Part shown: positions 56,470 through 64,000 of the stretch, piece after piece | Layout: each line of letters opens with the position of its first letter | How positions within the stretch are numbered: the stretch's first letter is position 1 | NCBI GenBank assembly: GCA_963971285.1 | Contig: OZ020258.1 | Coordinates: 16,323,390 to 16,387,389, forward strand | DNA from: Astropecten irregularis | Taxonomy: Eukaryota > Echinodermata > Asteroidea > Paxillosida > Astropectinidae | Direction of reading: 5' to 3' | DNA length: 64,000 nucleotides | Notes under the pieces: model-generated | Database searches by the model: none | Seen by the model: only the letters and a program-made list of their open reading frames with translations | Told to the model about the DNA's origin: nothing | Translations under genes and position numbers: made by a program

Positions 56470-57129
56470 TTATTTCGATGTCGGTTGCCTGGCAGCGAGC
56501 TCTTTCATTAGTAAGGCTCGGGCCTCGGCCATGAGCTCGTTTTTTGCCACTTCGCTCTTTTGAGCGGTGTAAGCTTTGCGAGATTTTTTCTGAATATCAG
56601 CCTTCATTTGGCTATATTTTTCTACCTCATCGAGTACGAGCTTGAACTCGGATTGGGAGATGTTCCCATCGCTAAGCGCGTTTGAGATCACATCCGTTAT
56701 GCTGTTGAGCTTAGATAGGGCGAGAATGCGAATCTCGTCGTGTTTTTCGGCTTTTACTAGGAGCCGCCGTGAGACGTATTTCCCGGCAATACCGGTCAGA
56801 CCACAAACGAGAGCAGCCGCCTCGAGTGCAACGACAACGGGTGCGGCTATGATCGTGGAGAGCAGGCCCACACCCGCCACACCCATTCCCATACTAGATG
56901 CGACCAATACTGTGTCAACACCATCAACGACGTTGATAGCTCTGCGGTATTTTTTGTATAGCTTGGCTCTTTCATCTCTCTCGTGCTCTAGGCGGCGCTC
57001 GAGGTCGCGGATTTCAGTAAGACGAAAGCTAGACCCCTCGTCTTGTTGCGACCCGGCTGGATCGAGCTTAGGATATATCGACTCTATTTCAGTCGTCTCG
57101 ACTGGCGGCGCTGTTGGCAGCTTAGGCAT
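56470..57129 (-). CDS. Viral-element membrane protein with coiled coil (219 aa)
   Basis: I start it at the ATG at 57129, just inside the end of the upstream gene (8-bp overlap), which implies co-transcription. Residues about 40-70 form a charged heptad-like helix (ERRLEHERDERAKLYKKYRR). About 85-125 are strongly hydrophobic with two likely membrane segments rich in Gly, Ala and Val. The C-terminal part is helical and charged. No known family recognised; its place beside capsid genes suggests a virion or assembly protein. Confidence 0.75.
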   Translation of the reverse strand: MPKLPTAPPVETTEIESIYPKLDPAGSQQDEGSSFRLTEIRDLERRLEHERDERAKLYKKYRRAINVVDGVDTVLVASSMGMGVAGVGLLSTIIAAPVVVALEAAALVCGLTGIAGKYVSRRLLVKAEKHDEIRILALSKLNSITDVISNALSDGNISQSEFKLVLDEVEKYSQMKADIQKKSRKAYTAQKSEVAKNELMAEARALLMKELAARQPTSK

Positions 57130-57811
57130 TTTCTCGAATCTCAAGAACTGCGGTGATGGGTCTCTGATGGTTTTTCACTACCACACCTTTTTCATCTAAC
57201 ACACGTATATTTAATTGATGGATATGTCCAATTTGTAATTTTTTATACATGGGGTATGGAGGGGTTATGTCTACAGTACCACCAGCTGCGGCTGGGACTA
57301 TCGCAAACAGGGTCGAGGGAGCACCATCAACATGATTAGAGCTGGTTGAGAGTTGGTCAAGATAAATATAAAACCACTTGTGGGGAATAAATTGTACCGG
57401 TTTGTCTCCCTCATATATCCCACCAAACCAACCCTTTTCGTCAATGCCCAGAATCCGGCGTAAATCACTACTGAGTCTTATCTCGCCATCAGACCCTGGG
57501 ATATTGAGCTTGATCAGACCAGATGCCTTGGATATATTGAATGTTAAACCAGGAATCGCTTCCATGAAGATTTTCGATAGGTATTCATAGGTATATAACC
57601 CAGGCGGAAGCGTAATCTTCCGAGGTCTAGGAGTAGACACAGAGCGCCACAAAATTTCAGACGATGAACCCACGTTGTGATAGCCAACCTCATAATGGAG
57701 TTCTCGGAGGGCGATATAGAGCTTGCCGCCTGTATTGTCTACAGGCGAATGGAGAGTCGTAGCTTCTTCATTTTGAAGTTGAGTCAGTGTTATGAATATT
57801 GTCTGATACAT
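57122..57811 (-). CDS. Putative minor capsid (penton-like) protein, 229 aa
   Basis: Starts at ATG 57811, 17 bp from the divergent ATG at 57829. Strand-rich composition with no membrane segment. Residues about 75-130 carry a pattern of PPGLYTYEYLSKIF, LIKLNIPG, IRLSSDLRRILGI. A G-Y-T...L...F...S-x-L...LG pattern of this kind is, to my knowledge, common in minor capsid candidates of Polinton-like elements. Its size fits a single jelly roll, hence penton. This is inference from pattern and neighbourhood. Confidence 0.6.
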   Translation of the reverse strand: MYQTIFITLTQLQNEEATTLHSPVDNTGGKLYIALRELHYEVGYHNVGSSSEILWRSVSTPRPRKITLPPGLYTYEYLSKIFMEAIPGLTFNISKASGLIKLNIPGSDGEIRLSSDLRRILGIDEKGWFGGIYEGDKPVQFIPHKWFYIYLDQLSTSSNHVDGAPSTLFAIVPAAAGGTVDITPPYPMYKKLQIGHIHQLNIRVLDEKGVVVKNHQRPITAVLEIRENA

Positions 57812-57828
57812 GATAGCGAGATTGTATT

Positions 57829-59196
57829 ATGGAGTCACCGTTTCAGTTTAATAGCGATGCGCAGTACCAGCCTGGGGTGCAAGCCGGCGCAAAGAGTGTG
57901 CCACAACTCGTCGAAGCCCGCGTTCAGATACGAGCGAGCATTCCCGGCGAGTTCGACGAATGGTTCGAGGCGCAGTACCCCGACGTGTTAAAAAAATATC
58001 GTCTGCCGCGAGTGACCTCAGACAAAGTTGTCCAGGCTTGGAATTCAAGCCCGATGAAATTTTGGCAAAACAAGGTCAACTTTGCAGTGTGGTGTGCTAC
58101 CACAGGGTGCGGTGTCTCTACAGAGGACCATATTAACTCTGAGACCCCGATGGTGCGATCTCTCTATCGTTTCCATGTGTACTACCAGATCCGCAGGATT
58201 CTTGAAGAGATGCAAGTGCCGCTCCCACAGGACGACACGTGGGATGCCTTTGACACCCCATACAACCAGAGGGCGTATGAACGAATCTGCGCGGAGTTTG
58301 GTGTCTCTCCACACACCGACTGGCGACAAAAACTTAGCGAAAATAATGGGCTTGGAACGCCATATCACTGGTATTATGGAAAGATGCGACCTATCAAACA
58401 AGTGAGTGACATGCTCAGAAAGATCCTTGAACCAAGCAAACATCTGACGTCAAACACATATCGGAAAGACCTCATGTCATTTTCAGCATCTGGTGTCGCA
58501 GGAAACCCATATACTATAGACTATATAGACCAAGGTGATGTTGGAGAAACGGCATGGAGGACCTTTATACTCGGCAAGTCGGAAGGATTTACCCAGGTCG
58601 GGGTTGAAAGAATCAACGACTCTATCCGCACATATGTCTGGGCCATCCTAGGCGCGCAGGCCCAGACCCGCACGAGCATCATCGGCACTGGCACCGCATT
58701 TGACGCCCAGAAACAGTTCTTGGCGAACGTTGAAGATGCAATCGCAAGTCCCGTGGACCTCCCGAGTGCGATAGGGCGCTACCAGGACGTGCTTCGATAC
58801 GCCCGCTCTAAGGTAAACTTCGTGTTTGGGGTCGGGTTGTATATGGCTCCTGGCGACATGGAGCTGCAGATTGGAACCATTCAAGACTACAACAATGAGA
58901 TAGTCGTCGCAGAACCGGGGCAAAAAATAGGTATCAACACCAACATAAACGTCTCGACTCCATCGCAGTCGTACGATATGGAGGGGCCAGCTGCAGGGCC
59001 AGCACAGCCAGTCGAGGCACCCGTTGCGATACAACCGACAACACAGCTGCATCCAGTCAAGGCGCCCGTTGCAACACCAGTTGAGGCGGTCCCACACGTT
59101 GCAATACAACCGGAGGTGCAAGCCCACTACGACGGACTCACCGCACTGGTTGTTGTTGGTGTAGCTGTTGGCCTGGGTTGGCTCGCTCTACGCTAG
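57829..59196 (+). CDS. Viral-element structural protein candidate with C-terminal membrane anchor (455 aa)
   Basis: ATG at 57829. The first 350 residues are globular with many Trp and Tyr (FDEWFEAQYP, MKFWQNKVNFAVWC). Residues about 390-430 form a Pro/Ala/Val linker with repeated PVEAPVAIQPTT-like motifs. The last 20 residues are a membrane segment (LVVVGVAVGLGWLAL). Its end overlaps the convergent gene by 9 bp. I do not recognise the globular part. Confidence 0.75.
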   Translation: MESPFQFNSDAQYQPGVQAGAKSVPQLVEARVQIRASIPGEFDEWFEAQYPDVLKKYRLPRVTSDKVVQAWNSSPMKFWQNKVNFAVWCATTGCGVSTEDHINSETPMVRSLYRFHVYYQIRRILEEMQVPLPQDDTWDAFDTPYNQRAYERICAEFGVSPHTDWRQKLSENNGLGTPYHWYYGKMRPIKQVSDMLRKILEPSKHLTSNTYRKDLMSFSASGVAGNPYTIDYIDQGDVGETAWRTFILGKSEGFTQVGVERINDSIRTYVWAILGAQAQTRTSIIGTGTAFDAQKQFLANVEDAIASPVDLPSAIGRYQDVLRYARSKVNFVFGVGLYMAPGDMELQIGTIQDYNNEIVVAEPGQKIGINTNINVSTPSQSYDMEGPAAGPAQPVEAPVAIQPTTQLHPVKAPVATPVEAVPHVAIQPEVQAHYDGLTALVVVGVAVGLGWLALR

Positions 59197-60435
59197 CCGC
59201 TCTCGCACAATTACGATCAACAGGCCGCCGATGGCAACCACGAGTGCCCACAGGTTTTCTGCAAGCCAGCCGGCAGTTTTACTCAAGAGGTTGAGGAGCC
59301 AAGATATAATGCTTCCGATGATGCCGGGTAGCGCGGCTGCGGCCTTTCCAGCCAATTGGGCTAATGTGTGCCCGAGAGCTTGCAAGTGCTTTTTTGCCCA
59401 CTCTTTTATCCCCTCCTTATTTGGGGGCGTGGGAGGTGTGGGAGGTGGTGCAACCCCGGACCCGCCAGTCAAGGCAAGGACCAGAGTGCTGATGATGAAG
59501 CCCAGCGCAGTTATAATGCTGGCTATGGTGACGCCCTGCTCGCGGAACAGAGTCCGCAGCCGCTCGGCCAGGCTTGTGTTTTTGTCTAAGACCCTTGTTA
59601 TAGTCTCCCGGATTTGGCGGACCTGCGATCGGAGTTGTAGGTTGAGGGTGTCGATGCTTTCTTGGGTTGCTGCGAGCTGCTCTTCAGCCTTTTGGATTTC
59701 ACGCTCGATTTGATCAGCTCGTTCAGACGTCCCAGGGCGTTCAAGTTCTTTGCGAAGATCCGCGATTGCCTGTTGGAGAGAAACTTGTTTGCTCTCTTGC
59801 ACCGCTTTTGTGCCACGCAAATCTCTCAGAGCTCTGTCAAGTCCCAAAAGCTCTCTAAGGGGCAGGGTGTCTTCTGCGGTAATTGACTCAATTGACATAC
59901 TGAGATCATCAACGCTCTTATCAATATCCTCGTCGCTTGCTCGGACAACCGCATTGGCCTCTTCATTTATTTTTCCGAGCCGTTCAGTGATCTGCGGTAC
60001 GGTATCAGGTATCACCCCTAAGGATCGAGCCAAGCCTGTCCCCCAATATCTCTCGATTGAAGCTCCGCTCAGAAACTTTTTTGGATTATTTTTCCATGTC
60101 AAGAGTTTCCAGTCACGAGCCCACTTGACCCACAACTCTCCAGACTTAGATACTTGGAATTCGAGATTAGCCGGCCGTGCGTATTCTACCCGCTCCGCAT
60201 CAAATCGCGCCAAGACCAGGTCACGGACATCGCGAGATGCGAGGTTTCCTTCTTCAAGCCCTTCTGGCATATCTGCGCCACCTGCCCATGAGGGCGTGGT
60301 TGTCTGGGCTTCATACACGTTGTCAGAGTCGTCTATAAGGGGGTCGTCTATAAACCCAGTCTCTTCTTCTTCTTCGTCGGGGCCGAGCTCCTCATGGCCA
60401 CCAATATCACTCATTTCAAAGCCACCTTCCGCCAT
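59188..60435 (-). CDS. Coiled-coil membrane protein of the viral element (415 aa)
   Basis: I choose ATG 60435 (MAEGGFEMSD), leaving 60 bp to the capsid gene on the other strand. A frame extension upstream would run into the shared promoter. Order: acidic N terminus with an EEEEE run, a globular part with WVKWARDWKLLTW, a long coiled coil (about residues 175-290), a hydrophobic helix (about 300-320), the linker APPPTPPTPP, and one or two more hydrophobic helices at the end (WALVVAIGGLLIVIV). Could be a spike, tape-like or membrane-remodelling protein; unknown. Confidence 0.75.
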   Translation of the reverse strand: MAEGGFEMSDIGGHEELGPDEEEEETGFIDDPLIDDSDNVYEAQTTTPSWAGGADMPEGLEEGNLASRDVRDLVLARFDAERVEYARPANLEFQVSKSGELWVKWARDWKLLTWKNNPKKFLSGASIERYWGTGLARSLGVIPDTVPQITERLGKINEEANAVVRASDEDIDKSVDDLSMSIESITAEDTLPLRELLGLDRALRDLRGTKAVQESKQVSLQQAIADLRKELERPGTSERADQIEREIQKAEEQLAATQESIDTLNLQLRSQVRQIRETITRVLDKNTSLAERLRTLFREQGVTIASIITALGFIISTLVLALTGGSGVAPPPTPPTPPNKEGIKEWAKKHLQALGHTLAQLAGKAAAALPGIIGSIISWLLNLLSKTAGWLAENLWALVVAIGGLLIVIVRERLA

Positions 60436-60451
60436 GTTGGTTGATGAAGCA

Positions 60452-60491
60452 TGTGTATTAAACACTACACGAACAAAGTTTAATACGCACA
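60452..60491. promoter_or_regulatory. Candidate bidirectional viral promoter, inverted repeat
   Basis: TGTGTATTAAAC at 60452-60463 and GTTTAATACGCACA at 60478-60491 are inverted copies, facing outward to the two divergent ATGs at 60435 and 60496. Each gene thus has a TTTAATAC-type, TATA-like box just upstream of its start. Function is inferred from symmetry and position. Confidence 0.5.
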
Positions 60492-60495
60492 CACC

Positions 60496-61800
60496 ATGGC
60501 ATCGTCAAAGTATGGACGCAAACTGAATCCTTTTCGAAGCCTGCGAGAACCACTCGGGATCAAAGGCATCCGACAGAGCGTGGTTGTAACCAACAATCCG
60601 TCTACCATCGACCAGAATCAGCAGCTCCTGGTCCGCTTTCCCAACCTCGGCGATCAGGATGTGATTGTTCCTGGAACAGCTCGCCTCGCATTTACCATCT
60701 CTCTGGACTCGACTGACGAAAACCGAACAGTTGTCCAAAATCTTGGACGGGCAGTTGTGAAAAAGACCACAATCAGAATAAGTGGCAACGAGATCATGTC
60801 TGTAGACGATAGCGATGTCATCAACTGCTACTCCGACCTGTGGAAAACAAAACGAGAGCGCCAGTCTCATGTCTATCAGGGTATTGACGAGGCTGCAGGC
60901 AACATGCTGAAACTTAGGGTGAATGCTGGAGACGGCAGCCGTACACAGGTAGAGGACAAGGCCATCGCAAATGCCTATGGCAACCGATTCGCCATCCCGC
61001 TAGACTTTGAATTACTCGAGTCCCACATGCCATTCTTTCAGTCCGCCCTTGGTGACCGATTGGAGTACGAGCTGACCTTCAACGACTACAGCCGCGTTAT
61101 CAAGGCAACTGATGATAGCAAGGCCAGCTACACCATCGACAACATCTCTCTCGAGTTTGACACTGTGAGCGAGCCGAGCCTGGCCCGCACGATTCGCGGT
61201 CGGTATGCTGGCCGGCTAGCCATCCTGTACGAGCGCATATTGCGCCACCGCAAGGTTACCCTCGACAAGAGTCAGACTCTGTGGAATATCAACCTGAACG
61301 TCCCCGCTCGAAGCTTGAAGGGAATACTCATGCTGTTTGAGGATGGGGAAACAGCAGCAGCGTTCGGCCGAGATACAGAATCTTTCTATAATCCCAAGAT
61401 TGAAAAAGTCGAGGTCACGATAGAAGGGGTGCCAAACCAGTTGTATTCCCAGGGAATACGGGCGTACCAGCAGTGGGATGAGGCCAGGAAATATTTCGCC
61501 AGCGGCCCTTCAGCAAAGCACCATCCAGAGGTCGCTGCAGTCGCCAAAGACCTGAGACTGGCCGATGTAAAAATAGGGGAGTACCTATCAAGCAAGTACG
61601 CGCTATGGCTGGACATGAGGACCAGCGACGACGACTCGCTGCACGGTAGTGGCCGGCGCATAGAAAATGCGAGTGAGGGAGTCACGGTCCAGATCACCAA
61701 AAAGGCAGAAACGGCGGGCGCATTGAACATGTATCTGTACGTCATCATGGACGCGCAGATCAACATTGAAAATGGACGTTTTATCAACGCTCTGTACTAA
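60496..61800 (+). CDS. Major capsid protein candidate, double-jelly-roll type (434 aa)
   Basis: ATG at 60496. Strand-rich with no membrane segment or cysteine clusters. The early region has a stretch of alternating hydrophobics (VIVPGTARLAFTISL) like the first barrel of jelly-roll capsids, followed by KKTTIRISGNE. A later region (KIEKVEVTIEGVPNQLYSQGI) resembles the start of a second barrel. It lies directly upstream of the packaging ATPase gene, the usual order or neighbourhood in Polinton-like viruses. At 434 residues it is short for Polinton-type capsids, usually over 500. The match rests on pattern and context, not on a search. Confidence 0.7.
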   Translation: MASSKYGRKLNPFRSLREPLGIKGIRQSVVVTNNPSTIDQNQQLLVRFPNLGDQDVIVPGTARLAFTISLDSTDENRTVVQNLGRAVVKKTTIRISGNEIMSVDDSDVINCYSDLWKTKRERQSHVYQGIDEAAGNMLKLRVNAGDGSRTQVEDKAIANAYGNRFAIPLDFELLESHMPFFQSALGDRLEYELTFNDYSRVIKATDDSKASYTIDNISLEFDTVSEPSLARTIRGRYAGRLAILYERILRHRKVTLDKSQTLWNINLNVPARSLKGILMLFEDGETAAAFGRDTESFYNPKIEKVEVTIEGVPNQLYSQGIRAYQQWDEARKYFASGPSAKHHPEVAAVAKDLRLADVKIGEYLSSKYALWLDMRTSDDDSLHGSGRRIENASEGVTVQITKKAETAGALNMYLYVIMDAQINIENGRFINALY

Positions 61801-62398
61801 TGGGCACGCGATTATTTGCGGGCAGACTGGCTGCGGCAAAACGGTTTTTACCCTGGACCTTCTCGAGCTACCCCGCTCTCGTGGCGGCTACAGAGACACG
61901 TTTGCGCACATCATCATATTGTGCCCTACAGCGCGTTGGAACAAAACTTACCACGAGCGGCACTGGGTCTGGACGGACCCTGAGGTTTTAATAGTCGACC
62001 CCGGCGATCGACTTCACGAAAATCTGCGAGCTTTTTACTCTATATTTGCCGGCGAGCCAACGTTGTACATCATTGACGACTGCTCGGCCAGTAAAGCCCT
62101 GACCAAAAAGAAGGACATGTTGTCCGAGCTTGCATTTTCGGGCCGCCATGCCTCTCAATCTGTGTGGGTCTTAACGCAGAAGTATAACTCGGTCCTTAAA
62201 GACCTCCGTGAGCAGACAAAGTGGATCGCTATCTTCCACTGCAAAGATAGAGATTCTTTTGAAGATTGCCTGCGAGAAAACGATGTAATCCCAACAAAAG
62301 AAGAGCGAGCTGTGCTAAGGAAACAGCTATCTGAAGCTAAACATGCTAAGCTCATACTAAAGACTGATCAGCCAGCTGCTTATCAACTGTTAACATAA
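61772..62398 (+). CDS. Genome-packaging ATPase, A32/FtsK-HerA-like (208 aa)
   Basis: The ATG at 61772 lies inside the capsid gene in another frame (29-bp overlap), so translation is probably coupled or from its own transcript. Walker A is GQTGCGKT at residues 17-24. Walker B is LYIIDD at 98-103. A following WVLTQKYNSVLKDLREQ (132-148) fits the sensor region of A32-like packaging ATPases, where a Q-K-Y and an R-x-x-x-Q or N are typical. The family pumps DNA into preformed capsids. All catalytic motifs look intact. Confidence 0.85.
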   Translation: MDVLSTLCTNGHAIICGQTGCGKTVFTLDLLELPRSRGGYRDTFAHIIILCPTARWNKTYHERHWVWTDPEVLIVDPGDRLHENLRAFYSIFAGEPTLYIIDDCSASKALTKKKDMLSELAFSGRHASQSVWVLTQKYNSVLKDLREQTKWIAIFHCKDRDSFEDCLRENDVIPTKEERAVLRKQLSEAKHAKLILKTDQPAAYQLLT

Positions 62399-62430
62399 GC
62401 TTAACAACTGTTAACATAAGCTTAACAACT
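62384..62430 (+). repeat. 21-bp tandem duplication at the ATPase stop codon
   Basis: CAACTGTTAACATAAGCTTA plus A occurs twice (62384-62404, 62405-62425) and a third copy starts just before the ATG at 62431. The first copy contains the stop of the ATPase gene. Confidence 0.85.
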
Positions 62431-63204
62431 ATGTTGGAGCTTTGGATGCAGACGGCGACGCTGATAGCAGTTTTTGCTAATTTGATGTTGTGGTGTTATT
62501 TTTTGTTGGAGTATGTTAGACTTAAGCGCAGAATAACATACGTGATCTCACCATTGCAAAGTGCTGTCCACAACATGGCAAACGCGGATGAATTTATCGA
62601 CCAGCTGTTGTCTCAAGAGGGTGCCAAAGAGAAAAGCACGGGTACCACTGTAGCTATGACAATCGACACAGAGAGACAAGAACAAAAACGAGCCCGTCTG
62701 GCGGCAATCGTGGCTGGTGGTACAGCCAAAAAATACCTTGGTAAACAACCGACTCTCGCACAAGTTGACGAGATGACCGATGGCGAGGTCTCCAAACACT
62801 ATGGACGCTATGAGGCGCGCCTTGGGGCCTCAATGACAAAAACGCTCGGAGATTCCGCGCTGCAGATGTATGCGCTATTAGCGGGTAGAGTTTTACCCAT
62901 TCCTCCTGAAAATAGACCCCAGCTTGTGTCAGACCTCTCCGAAGACCCCTTTGTTCAGCATGCACTGACGACTGCTTGCTGCGAGCTATATTATCGCTAT
63001 GGAATGTACCTAGCTCCGCTGACGGCGGCGATGACCACAGCTAAACACTGTCGATTTGGAGATCAGGTATCTCCTACATATACGGAAAATGGAGGAGACG
63101 ACATTGAAATCGATGCCCTCGCAGGAGACGGCCCCACAGGAGACAGCCCCGCAAGAGCCTGCCCAGGAGGCGACCCCTCCAACGCTAGAGAGGGTGACGA
63201 TTAA
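62431..63204 (+). CDS. Membrane-anchored protein of the viral element (257 aa)
   Basis: ATG at 62431, right after the 21-bp repeat. Residues 5-30 form a membrane helix (TLIAVFANLMLWCYFLLEY) followed by basic residues. The middle is a mixed globular domain (KKYLGKQPTLAQVDEMTDG), and the C-terminal 40 residues are acidic and Gly/Pro-rich. A second in-frame ATG about 48 codons in (MANADEFID) could give a soluble form. Family not recognised. Confidence 0.7.
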   Translation: MLELWMQTATLIAVFANLMLWCYFLLEYVRLKRRITYVISPLQSAVHNMANADEFIDQLLSQEGAKEKSTGTTVAMTIDTERQEQKRARLAAIVAGGTAKKYLGKQPTLAQVDEMTDGEVSKHYGRYEARLGASMTKTLGDSALQMYALLAGRVLPIPPENRPQLVSDLSEDPFVQHALTTACCELYYRYGMYLAPLTAAMTTAKHCRFGDQVSPTYTENGGDDIEIDALAGDGPTGDSPARACPGGDPSNAREGDD

Positions 63205-63571
63205 AAACCCGAAGAAAGTCGCGGCTGGTCAAAAGGGTGCGGCGGCCAGAAAAGCAAAACAAGAAGCACTACTTGAACAGCTTCAAAAGGCCAAAGAGGG
63301 TCTCCGGCCATCTCAAACCGCCCAGCCTGCCGAAACCGCTGAAACTGCGCCTGAAACTGCGGCTGAGGCAGCGACTTTCAGTGCGCAGACCGGATGGATA
63401 GCGTTTGCAGTCCTCGCAGCTGTTGCTGTTGGCGCCGCGCTATATGCGCAAAAGTCTGCGCCCCCTTCTATAAATAGAGGCGCGCGGGCAAAAGCCGCCC
63501 CTGTCAGAATCGAAGCACGGGAAAAAAAGGTTCTATTAGACGAAAGGCCTGACCCTTTCCATATGCAATAA
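63089..63571 (+). CDS. Ala/Pro/Glu-rich single-span protein of the viral element (160 aa)
   Basis: I start at ATG 63089, inside the preceding gene in another frame (116-bp overlap). Layout: Pro/Gln/Glu repeats (QETAPQETAPQEP), a basic region (KNPKKVAAGQKGAAARKAK), an Ala/Glu linker, one membrane helix (WIAFAVLAAVAVGAALYA) near residues 103-120, and a basic tail. The basic part could bind DNA. Low sequence complexity makes homology hard to judge. Confidence 0.65.
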   Translation: MEETTLKSMPSQETAPQETAPQEPAQEATPPTLERVTIKNPKKVAAGQKGAAARKAKQEALLEQLQKAKEGLRPSQTAQPAETAETAPETAAEAATFSAQTGWIAFAVLAAVAVGAALYAQKSAPPSINRGARAKAAPVRIEAREKKVLLDERPDPFHMQ

Positions 63572-63585
63572 CTCTTGATGCCACC

Positions 63586-63825
63586 ATGTCTACTCCCAGT
63601 ACAGACGGCAAACAGCTTGCCAATTTGGCATACCACTCCGCCGTTGTGAGTGGGCTCGCAATGGGGTACGCCGCACTTGGCAAAAAAATCACGAAAGGTG
63701 CTACGCCAAAATTGGACTTTGTGCCATATGATGTCGGCATGGTCATTCTAGATGTGGGTCTGGCCATGGCCACCAAGGATATGCTCGTAAAGCAGGGGAT
63801 ACTCCCCGCCGACATATTGAAGTAA
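63586..63825 (+). CDS. Small hydrophobic protein of the viral element (79 aa)
   Basis: ATG at 63586 in a good GCCACC context, 14 bp after the previous stop. Two moderately hydrophobic stretches (SAVVSGLAMGYAALG and VGMVILDVGLAMA) suggest membrane association. No family recognised. Confidence 0.65.
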   Translation: MSTPSTDGKQLANLAYHSAVVSGLAMGYAALGKKITKGATPKLDFVPYDVGMVILDVGLAMATKDMLVKQGILPADILK

Positions 63826-63855
63826 ACGCTCTTACTTTTGTATAGCCGCAACAAG

Positions 63856-64000
63856 ATGGCCTCTATAGCGATGCTTGTAGGTGGAGCATTGGTGAACGCA
63901 CTCGCGTTCTCAGGGTCAAACTTTCTCTTCTCATCGTTAAGCGGTTCCGACGAGGAGCGAAAACGACATGACAAAGCCTTAGAACAGCTCCAAGCTGCAC
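63856..64000 (+). CDS. Viral-element gene, 5' part only
   Basis: ATG at 63856 follows a TTTTGTATAG box by about 20 bp. Visible residues: MASIAMLVGGALVNALAF then SGSNFLFSSLS and a charged helix (DEERKRHDKALEQLQ). A hydrophobic N terminus followed by a coiled coil. Open to the window edge. Confidence 0.65.
   Translation, partial: MASIAMLVGGALVNALAFSGSNFLFSSLSGSDEERKRHDKALEQLQAA

Overview
The window is animal nuclear DNA. It is AT-rich and dominated by introns, with consensus GT-AG splice sites, single-exon FN3 modules, tRNA-derived SINEs, many small inverted-repeat transposons, minisatellites and decayed piggyBac and LINE pieces. This repeat profile and the domain mix suggest a marine invertebrate, perhaps an echinoderm or another invertebrate deuterostome. 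That placement is inference; no species marker is visible.

About 55 kb (172 to 55567) is one minus-strand gene, open at both ends. I could place 57 exons whose splice phases all agree. From N to C terminus it encodes: an unrecognised exon (55390-55567); three short Pro/Thr- or Lys-rich linker exons; four PLAT/LH2 domains (49831 to 44144); twenty fibronectin type III domains, one exon each, all phase 1-1 (42045 to 22090); then at least eight more PLAT domains (20798 to 172), the last one cut by the window edge. PLAT arrays resemble LOXHD1-type proteins, but the FN3 block in the middle is unusual. Many domains carry long Lys/Glu- or Asp/Thr-rich inserts in one loop. An FN3 pair has been tandemly duplicated three times (34.2-38.1 kb). 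Introns hold a 2.8-kb 21-bp minisatellite, a 117-bp array inside long inverted repeats, nested MITEs, hAT-like elements and piggyBac remains.

From about 55.75 kb to the right edge the DNA changes character. It is more GC-rich, intronless and densely packed with genes on both strands. It encodes a major capsid protein candidate, an A32/FtsK-like genome-packaging ATPase, a penton-like minor capsid candidate and several coiled-coil or membrane-anchored proteins. This is the morphogenesis half of an endogenous double-jelly-roll DNA virus or transposon (Polinton or Polinton-like virus lineage). It lies upstream of the last visible host exon, so probably inside a host intron. No integrase, polymerase or protease is visible; if present they lie beyond 64000. 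The visible viral frames are uninterrupted, suggesting a recent insertion.
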